Part shown: positions 49,303 through 62,618 of the stretch, piece by piece
How the letters are laid out: the number at the start of each line of letters is the position of its first letter
How positions within the stretch are numbered: position 1 is the first letter of the stretch
Source of the DNA: Luzula sylvatica
Taxonomy: Eukaryota > Streptophyta > Magnoliopsida > Poales > Juncaceae
Reading direction: 5' to 3'
NCBI GenBank assembly: GCA_946800325.1
Contig: OX326958.1
Location: 62,055,793 to 62,119,792 of the forward strand
DNA: 64,000 nt
Translations under genes and position numbers: made by a program
Notes under the pieces: model-generated
What the model was told of the DNA's origin: nothing
The model's database searches: none
Seen by the model: only the letters and a program-made list of their open reading frames with translations

Positions 49303-51962
49303 CATTTGTATCGTATCTTTTAGTACATAATTTTTCACCAAATTTCACAAACACTAAGAAAGTTTGTTTTTCGATTCAAAACAAGATTTTAACGTTTTGA
49401 GGAGTTCAAATGACATGTTTTTAGATCATTTGTATCGTATCTTTTACTACATAACTTTTCACCAAATTTCACAAACACTAAGAAAGTTTGTTTTTCGTTT
49501 GAAAACAAGATTTTAACGCTTTGAGGAGTTTAAATGACATGTTTTTAGATCATTTGTATCGTATCTTTTACTACATAACTTTTCATCAAATTTTACAAAC
49601 ACTAAGAAAGTTTGTTTTTCGATTCAAAACAAGATTTTAACGCTTTGAGGAGACCCAATAACGTATTTTTAGATCATTTGTATCGTATCTTTTACTACAT
49701 AACTTTTCACCAAATTTCACAAACACTAAGAAAGTTTGTTTTTCGATTCAAAACATGATTTTAACGCTTTGAGGAGTTCGAATAACATGTGTTTTAGATC
49801 ATTTGTATCGTATCTTTTACTAAATAACTTTTCACCAAATTTCACAAACACTAAGAAATTTTGTTTTTCGATTCAAAACAAGATTTTAACGCTTTCAGGA
49901 GTTCAAATAACGTGTTTTTAGATCATTTGTATCGTATCTTTTACTACATAACTTTTCACCAAATTTCACAAACACTAAGAAAGTTTGTTTTTCGATTCAA
50001 AACATGATTTTAACGCTTTGAGGAGTTCGAATAACATGTGTTTTAATTCATTTGTATCGTATCTTTTACTACATAACTTTTCACCAAATTTCACAAACAC
50101 TAAGAAACTTTGTTTTTCGATTCAAAACAAGATTTTATCGCTTTGAGGAGTTCAAATGACATGTTTTTAGATCATTTGTATCGTATCTTTTACTACATAA
50201 CTTTTCATCAAATTTCACAAACACTAAGAAAGTTTGTTTTTCGATTCAAAACAAGATTTTAACGCTTTGAGGAGTTCATATAACGTGTTTTTAGATCATT
50301 TGTATCGTATCTTTTACTACATAACTTTTCACCAAATTTCACAAACACAAAGAAAGTTTGTTTTTCGATTCAAAACAAGATTTTAACGCTTTGAGGAGAC
50401 CCAATAACGTATTTTTAGATCATTTGTATCGTATCTTTTACTACATAACTTTTCACCAAATTTCACAAACACTAAGAAAGTTTGTTTTTCGATTCAAAAC
50501 ATGATTTTAACGCTTTGAGGAGTTCGAATAACATGTGTTTTAGATCATTCGTATCGTATCTTTTACTACATAACTTTTCACCAAATTTCACAAACACTAA
50601 GAAATTTTGTTTTTCGATTCAAAACAAGATTTTAACGCTTTCAGGAGTTCAAATAACGTGTTTTTAGATCATTTGTATCGTATCTTTTACTAAATAACTT
50701 TTCACCAAATTTCACAAACACTAAGAAAGTTTGTTTTTCGATTCAAAACATGATTTTAACGCTTTGAGGAGTTCGAATAACATGTGTTTTAGTTCATTTG
50801 TATCGTATCTTTTACTACATAACTTTTCACCAAATTTCACAAACACTAAGAAACTTTGTTTTTCGATTCAAAACAAGATTTTATCGCTTTGAGGAGTTCA
50901 AATGACATGTTTTTAGATCATTTGTATCGTATCTTTTACTACATAACTTTTCATCAAATTTCACAAACACTAAGAAAGTTTGTTTTTCGATTCAAAACAA
51001 GATTTTAACGCTTTGAGGAGTTCATATAACGTGTTTTTAGATCATTTGTATCGTATCTTTTACTACATAACTTTTCACCAAATTTCACAAACACAAAGAA
51101 AGTTTGTTTTTCGATTCAAAACTTGATTTTAACGCTTTGAGGAGGTCAAATAACTTGTTTTTAGATCATTTGTATCGTATCTTATACTACATAACTTTTC
51201 ACCAAATTTTACAAACACTAAGAAACTTTGTTTTTCGATTCAAAACAAGATTTTATCGCTTTGAGGAGTTCAAATGACATGTTTTTAGATCATTTGTATC
51301 GTATCTTTTACTACATAACTTTTCATCAAATTTCACAAACACTAAGAAAGTTTGTTTTTCGATTCAAAACAAGATTTTAACGCTTTGAGGAGTTCATATA
51401 ACGTGTTTTTAGATCATTTGTATCGTATCTTTTACTACATAACTTTTCACCAAATTTCACAAACACAAAGAAAGTTTGTTTTTCGATTCAAAACTTGATT
51501 TTAATGCTTTGAGGAGGTCAAATAACTTGTTTTTAGATCATTTGTATCGTATCTTTTACTACATAACTTTTCACTAAATTTCACAAACACCAAGAAACTT
51601 TGTTTTCCGATTCAAAACAACATTTTAACGCTTTGAGGAGCTCAAATAACGTGTTTTTAGATCATTTGTATCGTATCTTTTACTACATAACTTTTCATCA
51701 AATTTTACAAACACTAGAAAAGTTTGTTTTTCGATTCAAAACATGATTTTAACGCTTTGAGGAGTTCAAATAACGTGTTTTTAGATCATTTGTATCGTTT
51801 CTTTTACTACATAACTTTTCACCAAATTTCACAAACACTAAGAAAGTTTGTTTTTCGATTCAAAACATGATTTTAACGCTTTGAGGAGCTCAAATAACGT
51901 GTTTTTTGATCATTTGTATCTATTTTTTACTACATAAATTTTCACCCAATTTCACAAACACT
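49303..51962 (+). repeat. 124-bp satellite, plus-orientation block
   Basis: It shares rare variants (GAGGAGACCCAATAACGTA at 49648 and 50393) with the block at 41221-46995 (45426), so it derives from the same segment by duplication. Confidence 0.93.
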
Positions 51963-54900
51963 TGTAGTAAAAGATACGATGCAAATGATCTAAAAACAAG
52001 TTATTTGAACTCCTCAAAGCGTTAAAATCTTGTTTTGAATCGAAAAACAAACTTACTTAGTGTTTGTGAAATTTGGTGAAAAGTTATGTAGTAAAAGATA
52101 CGATACAAATGATCTAAAAACAAGTCATTTGAACTCCTCAAAGCGATAAAATCTTGTTTTGTATCGAAAAACAAACTTTCTTAGTGTTTGTGAAATTTGG
52201 TGAAAAGTTATGTAGTAAAAGATACGATACAAATGATCTAAAAACAAGTTATTTGACCTCCTCAAAGCGTTAAAATCAAGTTTTGAATCGAAAAACAAAC
52301 TTTCTTTGTGTTTGTGAAATTTGGTGAAAAGTTATGTAGTAAAAGATACGATACAAATGATCTAAAAACACGTTATTTGAACTCCTCAAAGCGTTAAAAT
52401 CATGTTTTGAATCGAAAAACAAACTTTCTTTGTGTTTGTGAAATTTGGTGAAAATTTATGTACTAAAAGATACGATACATATGATCTAAAAACACGTTAT
52501 TTGAACTGCTCAAAGCGTTAAAATCTTGTTTTGAAATCGAATAACAAACTTTCTTAGTGTTTGTGAAATTTGGTGAAAAGTTATGTAGTAAAAGATACGA
52601 TACAAATGATCTAAAAACACGTTATTTGAACTCCTCAAAGCGTTAAAATCTTGTTTTGTATCCAAAAACAAACTTACTTAGTGTTTGTGAAATTTGGTGA
52701 AAAGTTACGTAGTAAAAGATACGATACAAATGATCTAAAAATACGTTATTTGAACTCCTGAAAGCGTTAAAATCTTGTTTTGAATCGAAAAACAAACTTA
52801 CTTAGTGTTTGTAAAATTTGGTGAAAACTTAGGCAGTAAAAGATACGATGCAAATGATCTAAAAACACGTTATTTGAACTCCTCAAAGCGTTAAAATCAT
52901 GTTTTGAATCGAAAAACAAACTTACTTAGTGTTTGTGAAATTTGGTGAAAAGTTATGTAGTAAAAGAAACGATACAAATGATCTAAAAACACGTTATTTG
53001 AACTCCTCAAAGCGTTAAAATCTTGTTTTGAATCGAAAAACAAAATTTCTTAGTGTTTGTGAAATTTGGTGAAAAGTTATGTAGTAAAAGATACGATACA
53101 AATGATCTAAAACACATATTATTCGAACTCCTCAAAGCGTTAAAATCATGTTTTGAATCGAAAAACAAAATTTCTTAGTGTTTGTGAAATTTGGTGAAAA
53201 GTTATGTAGTAAAAGATACGGTACAAATGATCTAAAAACACGTCATTTGAACTCCTCAAAGCGTTAAAATCTTGTTTTGAATCGAAAAACAAACTTTCTT
53301 AGTGTTTGTAAAATTTGGTGAAAAGTTATGTAGTAAAAGATACGATACAAATGATCTAAAAACACGTTATTTGAACTCCTCAAAGCATTAAAATCTTGTT
53401 TTGAATCGAAAAAAAAACTTTCTTAGTGTTTGTGAAATTTGGTGAAAAGTTATGTAGTAAAAGATACGATACAAATGATCTAAAACACATGTTATTCGAA
53501 CTCCTCAAAGCGTTAAAATCATGTTTTGAATCGAAAAACAAACTTTCTTAGTCTTTGTGAAATTTGGTGAAAAGTTATGTAGTAAAAGATACGATACAAA
53601 TGATCTATAAAAACAAGTTATTTGAACTCCTCAAAGCGTTAAAATCTTGTTTTGAATCGAAAAACACACTTACTTAGTGTTTGTGAAATTTGGTGAAAAG
53701 TTTTGTAGTAAAAGATACGATACAAATGATCTAAAAACACGTTATTTGAACTCCTCAAAGCGTTAAAATCATGTTTTGAATCGAAAAACAAACTTTCTTT
53801 GTGTTTGTGAAATTTGGTGAAAATTTATGTACTAAAAGATACGATACATATGATCTAAAAACACGTTATTTGAACTGCTCAAAGCGTTAAAATCTTGTTT
53901 TGAAATCGAACAACAAACTTTCTTAGTGTTTGTGAAATTTGGTGAAAAGTTATGTAGTAAAAGATACGATACAAATGATCTAAAAACACGTTATTTGAAC
54001 TCCTCAAAGCGTTAAAATCTTGTTTTGTATCCACAAACAAACTTACTTAGTGTTTGTGAAATTTGGTGAAAAGTTACGTAGTAAAAGATACGATACAAAT
54101 GATCTAAAAATACGTTATTTGAACTCCTGAAAGCGTTAAAATCTTGTTTTGAATCGAAAAACAAACTTACTTAGTGTTTGTAAAATTTGGTGAAAACTTA
54201 GGCAGTAAAAGATACGATGCAAATGATCTAAAAACACGTTATTTGAACTCCTCAAAGCGTTAAAATCATGTTTTGAATCGAAAAACAAACTTACTTAGTG
54301 TGTGTGAAATTTGGTGAAAAGTTATGTAGTAAAAGAAACGATACAAATGATCTAAAAACACGTTATTTGAACTCCTCAAAGCGTTAAAATCTTGTTTTGA
54401 ATCGAAAAACAAAATTTCTTAGTGTTTGTGAAATTTGGTGAAAAGTTATGTAGTAAAAGATACGATACAAATGATCTAAAACACATATTATTCGAACTCC
54501 TCAAAGCGTTAAAATCATGTTTTGAATCGAAAAACAAAATTTCTTAGTGTTTGTGAAATTTGGTGAAAAGTTATGTAGTAAAAGATACGGTACAAATGAT
54601 CTAAAAACACGTTATTTGAACTCCTCAAAGCGTTAAAATCTTGTTTTGAATCGAAAAGCAAACTTTCTTAGTGTTTGTAAAATTTGGTGAAAAGTTATGT
54701 AGTAAAAGATACGATACAAATGATCTAAAAACACGTTATTTGAACTCCTCAAAGCATTAAAATCTTGTTTTGAATCGAAAAAAAAAACTTTCTTAGTGTT
54801 TGTGAAATTTGGTGAAAAGTTATGTAGTAAAAGATACGATACAAATGATCTAAAACACATGTTATTCGAACTCCTCAAAGCGTTAAAATCATGTTTTGAA

Positions 54901-55486
54901 TCGAAAAACAAACTTTCTTAGTCTTTGTGAAATTTGGTGAAAAGTTATGTAGTAAAAGATACGATACAAATGATCTACAAACACGTCATTTGAACTCCTC
55001 AAAGCGTTAAAATCAAGTTTTGAATCGAAAAACAGACTTTCTTAGTGTTTGTGAAATTTGGTGAAAAGTTATGTAGTAAAAAATACGATACAAATGATCT
55101 AAAAACAAGTTATTTGAACTCCTCAAAGCGTTAAAATCTTGTTTTGAATCGAAAAACAAATTTTCTTATTGTTTGTGAAATTTGGTGAAAAGTTATATAG
55201 TAAAAGATACGATACAAATGATCTAAAAATACGTTATTTGAACTCCTCAAAGCGTTAAAATCTTGTTTTGAATCGAAAAACAAACTTTCTTAGTGTTTGT
55301 GAAATTTGGTGAAAAGTTATGTAGTAAAAGATACGAAACAAATGATCTAAAAACACGTTATTTGAACTCCTCAAAGCGTTAAAATCATGTTTTGAATCGA
55401 AAATAAAATATTCTTAGTGTTTGTGAAATTTGGTGAAAAGGTATGTAGTAAAAGATACGATACAAATGATCTAAAAACATGTTATT
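51963..55486 (-). repeat. 124-bp satellite, inverted block 3
   Basis: It starts at the recurring ACAAACACT/TGTAGTAAAAG junction and ends in the palindrome around 55486. It belongs to the first copy of the 4.21-kb unit. Confidence 0.93.
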
Positions 55487-55500
55487 TGAACATGTTTTTA
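55472..55500. repeat. 29-bp palindrome at an orientation switch
   Basis: TAAAAACATGTT, a five-base spacer ATTTG, then AACATGTTTTTA form a perfect hairpin exactly where the satellite changes from minus to plus. The same structure occurs at about 59684-59712. Confidence 0.9.
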
Positions 55501-56175
55501 GATCATTTGTATCGTATCTTTTAGTACATAACTTTTCACCAAATTTCACAAACACTAAGAAAGTTTGTTTTTCGATTCAAAACAAGATTTTAACGCTTTG
55601 AGGAGTTCAAATGACATGTTTTTAGATCATTTGTATCGTATATTTTACTACATAACTTTTCACCAAATTTCACAAACACTAAGAAAGTTTGTTTTTCGTT
55701 TCAAAACAAGATTTTAACGCTTTGAGGAGTTCAAATGACATGTTTTTAGATCATTTGTATCGTATCTTTTACTACATAACTTTTCACTAAATTTCACAAA
55801 CACCAAGAAACTTTGTTTTCCGATTCAAAACAACATTTTAACGCTTTGAGGAGCTCAAATAACGTGTTTTTAGATCATTTGTATCGTATCTTTTACTACA
55901 TAACTTTTCATCAAATTTTACAAACACTAGAAAAGTTTGTTTTTCGATTCAAAACATGATTTTAACGCTTTGAGGAGTTCAAATAACGTGTTTTTAGATC
56001 ATTTGTATCGTTTCTTTTACTACATAACTTTTCACCAAATTTCACAAACACTAAGAAAGTTTGTTTTTCGATTCAAAACATGATTTTAACGCTTTGAGGA
56101 GCTCAAATAACGTGTTTTTTGATCATTTGTATCTATTTTTTACTACATAAATTTTCACCCAATTTCACAAACACT
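55487..56175 (+). repeat. 124-bp satellite, short plus block
   Basis: About 5.5 monomers in plus orientation separate two long inverted blocks. The boundary of the 4.21-kb duplication (55784) falls inside it. Confidence 0.93.
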
Positions 56176-59100
56176 TGTAGTAAAAGATACGATGCAAATG
56201 ATCTAAAAACAAGTTATTTGAACTCCTCAAAGCGTTAAAATCTTGTTTTGAATCGAAAAACAAACTTACTTAGTGTTTGTGAAATTTGGTGAAAAGTTAT
56301 GTAGTAAAAGATACGATACAAATGATCTAAAAACAAGTCATTTGAACTCCTCAAAGCGATAAAATCTTGTTTTGTATCGAAAAACAAACTTTCTTAGTGT
56401 TTGTGAAATTTGGTGAAAAGTTATGTAGTAAAAGATACGATACAAATGATCTAAAAACAAGTTATTTGACCTCCTCAAAGCGTTAAAATCAAGTTTTGAA
56501 TCGAAAAACAAACTTTCTTTGTGTTTGTGAAATTTGGTGAAAAGTTATGTAGTAAAAGATACGATACAAATGATCTAAAAACACGTTATTTGAACTCCTC
56601 AAAGCGTTAAAATCATGTTTTGAATCGAAAAACAAACTTTCTTTGTGTTTGTGAAATTTGGTGAAAATTTATGTACTAAAAGATACGATACATATGATCT
56701 AAAAACACGTTATTTGAACTGCTCAAAGCGTTAAAATCTTGTTTTGAAATCGAATAACAAACTTTCTTAGTGTTTGTGAAATTTGGTGAAAAGTTATGTA
56801 GTAAAAGATACGATACAAATGATCTAAAAACACGTTATTTGAACTCCTCAAAGCGTTAAAATCTTGTTTTGTATCCAAAAACAAACTTACTTAGTGTTTG
56901 TGAAATTTGGTGAAAAGTTACGTAGTAAAAGATACGATACAAATGATCTAAAAATACGTTATTTGAACTTCTGAAAGCGTTAAAATCTTGTTTTGAATCG
57001 AAAAACAAACTTACTTAGTGTTTGTAAAATTTGGTGAAAACTTAGGCAGTAAAAGATACGATGCAAATGATCTAAAAACACGTTATTTGAACTCCTCAAA
57101 GCGTTAAAATCATGTTTTGAATCGAAAAACAAACTTACTTAGTGTTTGTGAAATTTGGTGAAAAGTTATGTAGTAAAAGAAACGATACAAATGATCTAAA
57201 AACACGTTATTTGAACTCCTCAAAGCGTTAAAATCTTGTTTTGAATCGAAAAACAAAATTTCTTAGTGTTTGTGAAATTTGGTGAAAAGTTATGTAGTAA
57301 AAGATACGATACAAATGATCTAAAACACATATTATTCGAACTCCTCAAAGCGTTAAAATCATGTTTTGAATCGAAAAACAAAATTTCTTAGTGTTTGTGA
57401 AATTTGGTGAAAAGTTATGTAGTAAAAGATACGGTACAAATGATCTAAAAACACGTCATTTGAACTCCTCAAAGCGTTAAAATCTTGTTTTGAATCGAAA
57501 AACAAACTTTCTTAGTGTTTGTAAAATTTGGTGAAAAGTTATGTAGTAAAAGATACGATACAAATGATCTAAAAACACGTTATTTGAACTCCTCAAAGCA
57601 TTAAAATCTTGTTTTGAATCGAAAAAAAAACTTTCTTAGTGTTTGTGAAATTTGGTGAAAAGTTATGTAGTAAAAGATACGATACAAATGATCTAAAACA
57701 CATGTTATTCGAACTCCTCAAAGCGTTAAAATCATGTTTTGAATCGAAAAACAAACTTTCTTAGTCTTTGTGAAATTTGGTGAAAAGTTATGTAGTAAAA
57801 GATACGATACAAATGATCTATAAAAACAAGTTATTTGAACTCCTCAAAGCGTTAAAATCTTGTTTTGAATCGAAAAACACACTTACTTAGTGTTTGTGAA
57901 ATTTGGTGAAAAGTTTTGTAGTAAAAGATACGATACAAATGATCTAAAAACACGTTATTTGAACTCCTCAAAGCGTTAAAATCATGTTTTGAATCGAAAA
58001 ACAAACTTTCTTTGTGTTTGTGAAATTTGGTGAAAATTTATGTACTAAAAGATACGATACATATGATCTAAAAACACGTTATTTGAACTGCTCAAAGCGT
58101 TAAAATCTTGTTTTGAAATCGAACAACAAACTTTCTTAGTGTTTGTGAAATTTGGTGAAAAGTTATGTAGTAAAAGATACGATACAAATGATCTAAAAAC
58201 ACGTTATTTGAACTCCTCAAAGCGTTAAAATCTTGTTTTGTATCCACAAACAAACTTACTTAGTGTTTGTGAAATTTGGTGAAAAGTTACGTAGTAAAAG
58301 ATACGATACAAATGATCTAAAAATACGTTATTTGAACTCCTGAAAGCGTTAAAATCTTGTTTTGAATCGAAAAACAAACTTACTTAGTGTTTGTAAAATT
58401 TGGTGAAAACTTAGGCAGTAAAAGATACGATGCAAATGATCTAAAAACACGTTATTTGAACTCCTCAAAGCGTTAAAATCATGTTTTGAATCGAAAAACA
58501 AACTTACTTAGTGTGTGTGAAATTTGGTGAAAAGTTATGTAGTAAAAGAAACGATACAAATGATCTAAAAACACGTTATTTGAACTCCTCAAAGCGTTAA
58601 AATCTTGTTTTGAATCGAAAAACAAAATTTCTTAGTGTTTGTGAAATTTGGTGAAAAGTTATGTAGTAAAAGATACGATACAAATGATCTAAAACACATA
58701 TTATTCGAACTCCTCAAAGCGTTAAAATCATGTTTTGAATCGAAAAACAAAATTTCTTAGTGTTTGTGAAATTTGGTGAAAAGTTATGTAGTAAAAGATA
58801 CGGTACAAATGATCTAAAAACACGTTATTTGAACCCCTCAAAGCGTTAAAATCTTGTTTTGAATCGAAAAGCAAACTTTCTTAGTGTTTGTAAAATTTGG
58901 TGAAAAGTTATGTAGTAAAAGATACGATACAAATGATCTAAAAACACGTTATTTGAACTCCTCAAAGCATTAAAATCTTGTTTTGAATCGAAAAAAAAAC
59001 TTTCTTAGTGTTTGTGAAATTTGGTGAAAAGTTATGTAGTAAAAGATACGATACAAATGATCTAAAACACATGTTATTCGAACTCCTCAAAGCGTTAAAA

Positions 59101-59697
59101 TCATGTTTTGAATCGAAAAACAAACTTTCTTAGTCTTTGTGAAATTTGGTGAAAAGTTATGTAGTAAAAGATACGATACAAATGATCTACAAACACGTCA
59201 TTTGAACTCCTCAAAGCGTTAAAATCAAGTTTTGAATCGAAAAACAGACTTTCTTAGTGTTTGTGAAATTTGGTGAAAAGTTATGTAGTAAAAAATACGA
59301 TACAAATGATCTAAAAACAAGTTATTTGAACTCCTCAAAGCGTTAAAATCTTGTTTTGAATCGAAAAACAAATTTTCTTATTGTTTGTGAAATTTGGTGA
59401 AAAGTTATATAGTAAAAGATACGATACAAATGATCTAAAAATACGTTATTTGAACTCCTCAAAGCGTTAAAATCTTGTTTTGAATCGAAAAACAAACTTT
59501 CTTAGTGTTTGTGAAATTTGGTGAAAAGTTATGTAGTAAAAGATACGAAACAAATGATCTAAAAACACGTTATTTGAACTCCTCAAAGCGTTAAAATCAT
59601 GTTTTGAATCGAAAATAAAATATTCTTAGTGTTTGTGAAATTTGGTGAAAAGGTATGTAGTAAAAGATACGATACAAATGATCTAAAAACATGTTAT
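56176..59697 (-). repeat. 124-bp satellite, inverted block 4
   Basis: It is the near-identical second copy of block 3, from the TGTAGTAAAAG junction to the palindrome near 59697. Confidence 0.93.
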
Positions 59698-62618
59698 TTG
59701 AACATGTTTTTAGATCATTTGTATCGTATCTTTTAGTACATAACTTTTCACCAAATTTCACAAACACTAAGAAAGTTTGTTTTTCGATTCAAAACAAGAT
59801 TTTAACGCTTTGAGGAGTTCAAATGACATGTTTTTAGATCATTTGTATCGTATATTTTACTACATAACTTTTCACCAAATTTCACAAACACTAAGAAAGT
59901 TTGTTTTTCGTTTCAAAACAAGATTTTAACGCTTTGAGGAGTTCAAATGACATGTTTTTAGATCATTTGTATCGTATCTTTTACTACATAACTTTTCATC
60001 AAATTTTACAAACACTAAGAAAGTTTGTTTTTCGATTCAAAACAAGATTTTAACGCTTTGAGGAGTTCAAATAACGTGTTTTTAAATCAATTGTATCGTA
60101 TCTTTTACTACATAACTTTTCACCAAATTTCACAAACACTAAGAAAGTTTGTTTTTCGATTCAAAACAAGATTTTAACGCTTTCAGGAGTTCAAATAACG
60201 TGTTTTTAGATCATTTGTATCGTATCTTTTACTATATAACTTTTCACCAAATTTCACAAACACTAAGAAAGTTTGTTTTTCGATTCAAAACAAGATTTTA
60301 ACGCTTTGAGGAGTTCAAATAACTTGTTTTTAGATCATTTGTATCGTATTTTTTACTACATAACTTTTCACCAAATTTCACAAACACTAAGAAAGTTTGT
60401 TTTTCGATTCAAAACAAGATTTTAACGCTTTGAGGAGTTCAAATAACGTGTTTTTAGATCATTTGTATCGTATCTTTTACTACATAACTTTTCACCAAAT
60501 TTCACAAACACAAAGAAAGTTTGTTTTTCGATTCAAAACTTGATTTTAACGCTTTGAGGAGTTCAAATAACGTGTTTTTAGATCATTTGTACCGTATCTT
60601 TTACTACATAACTTTTCACCAAATTTCACAAACACTAAGTAAGTGTGTTTTTCGATTCAAAACAAGATTTTAACGCTTTGAGCAGTTCAAATAACTTGTT
60701 TTTAGATCATTTTTATCGTATCTTTTACTACATAACTTTTCACCAAATTTCACAAAAACTAAGAAAGTTTGTTTTTCAATTCAAAACAAGATTTTAACGC
60801 TTTCAGGAGTTCAAATAACGTGTTTTTAGATCAATTGTATCGTATCTTTCACTACATAACTTTTCACCAAATTTCACAAACACTAAGAAAGTTTGTTTTT
60901 CGATTCAAAACAAGATTCTAACGCTTCGAGGATTTCAAATAACGTGTTTTAGATCATTTTTATCGTATCTTTTACTACATGACTTTTCACCAAATTTCAC
61001 AAACACAAAGAAACTTTGTTTTCCGATTCAAAACAAGATTTTAACGCTTTGAGGAATTCAAAAGACGTGTTTTTAGATCATTTGTATCGTATCTTTTACT
61101 ACATAACTTTTCACCAAATTTCACATACACAAAGAAAGTTTGTTTTTCGATTCAAAACTTGATTTTAACGCTTTGAGGAGTTCAAATAACGTGTTTTTAG
61201 ATCATTTGTACCGTATCTTTTACTACATAACTTTTCACCAAATTTCACAAACACTAAGTAAGTGTGTTTTTCGATTCAAAACATGATTTTAACGCTTTGA
61301 GGAGTTCAAATAACATGTGTTTTAGTTCATTTGTATCGTATCTTTTACTACATAACTTTTCACCAAATTTCACAAACACTAAGAAAGTTTGTTTTTCGAT
61401 TCAAAACAAGATTTTAACGCTTTGAGGAGTTCAAATAACGTGTTTTTAGATCATTTGTATCGTATCTTTTACTACATAACTTGTCACCAAATTTCACAAA
61501 CACAAAGAAAGTTTGTTTTTCGATTCAAAACTTGATTTTAACCCTTTGAGGAGTTCAAATAACGTGTTATTAGATCATTTGTATCGTATCTTTTACTACA
61601 TAACTTTTCACCAAATTTCACAAACACTAAGTAAGTGTGTTCTTCGATTCAAAACAAGATTTTAACGCTTTGAGGAGTTCAAATAACTTGTTTTTAGATC
61701 ATTTTTATCGTATCTTTTACTACATAATTTTTCACCAAATTTCACAAACATTAAGAAAGTTTGTTTTTCGATTGAAAACAAGCTTTTAACGCTTTGAGGA
61801 GTTCAAATAACGTGTTTTTAGATCAATTGTATCGTATCTTTTACTACATAACTTTTCACCGAATTTCACAAACACTAAGAAAGTTTGTTTTTCGATTCAA
61901 AACAAGATTTTAACGCTTCGAGGATTTCAAATAACGTATTTTAGATCATTTTTATCGTATCTTTTACTACATAACTTTTCACCAAATTTGACAAACACTA
62001 AGAAACTTTGTTTTCCGATTCAAAACAAGATTTTAACGCTTTGAGGAGTTCAAATGACGTGTTTTTAGATCATTTGTATCGTATCTTTTACTACATAACT
62101 TTTCATCAAATTTCACAATCACTAAGAAAGTTTGTTTTTCGATTCAAAACAGGATTTTAACGCTTCGAGGAGTTCAAATATCGTGTTTTTAGATCATTTT
62201 TATCGTATCTTTTACGACATAACTTTTCACCAAATTTCACAAACACTAAGAAACTTTGTTTTCCGATTCAAAACAATATTTTAACGCTTTGAGGAGCTCA
62301 AATAACGTGTTTTTAGATCATTTGTATCGTATCTTTTACTACATAACTTTTCATCAAATTTTACAAACACTAGAAAAGTTTGTTTTTCGATTCAAAACAT
62401 GATTTTAACGCTTTGAGGAGTTCAAATAACGTGTTCTTAGATCATTTGTATCGTTTCTTTTACTACAAAACTTTTCACCAAATTTCACAAACACTAAGAA
62501 AGTTTGTTTTTCGATTCAAAACATGATTTTAACGCTTTGAGGAGCTCAAATAACGTGTTTTTTGATCATTTGTATCTATTTTTTACTACATAAATTTTCA
62601 CCAAATTTCACAAACACT
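59698..62618 (+). repeat. 124-bp satellite, plus-orientation block
   Basis: Monomers here again resemble those at 38-40 kb, with subtypes TTTTATCGTATC and AAGTAAGTGTGTTTTTCG in the same local order. This suggests duplication of that segment. Confidence 0.93.

Larger units (their letters stand above)
51571..59996. repeat. tandem duplication of a 4.21-kb composite satellite unit
   Basis: The sequence from TCACTAAATTTCACAAACAC at 51571 recurs at 55784, a distance of 4,213 bp. The two copies, 51571-55783 and 55784-59996, share every inversion junction and rare variants such as TGTAGTAAAAAATACG, TATCCACAAACAAAC and AGTGTGTGTGAAATTTG. I see one homopolymer difference (10 As at 54778, 9 As at 58991) and a few substitutions. 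Confidence 0.9.

Noticed and set aside
36783..54911. Open frames of 60-92 codons within the satellite, such as those beginning MFFDSKHDFNALRSSNN.
   Set aside because: They are the same satellite monomer read through by chance. The 124-bp period is not divisible by three, so the frames rotate and end after one or two monomers.
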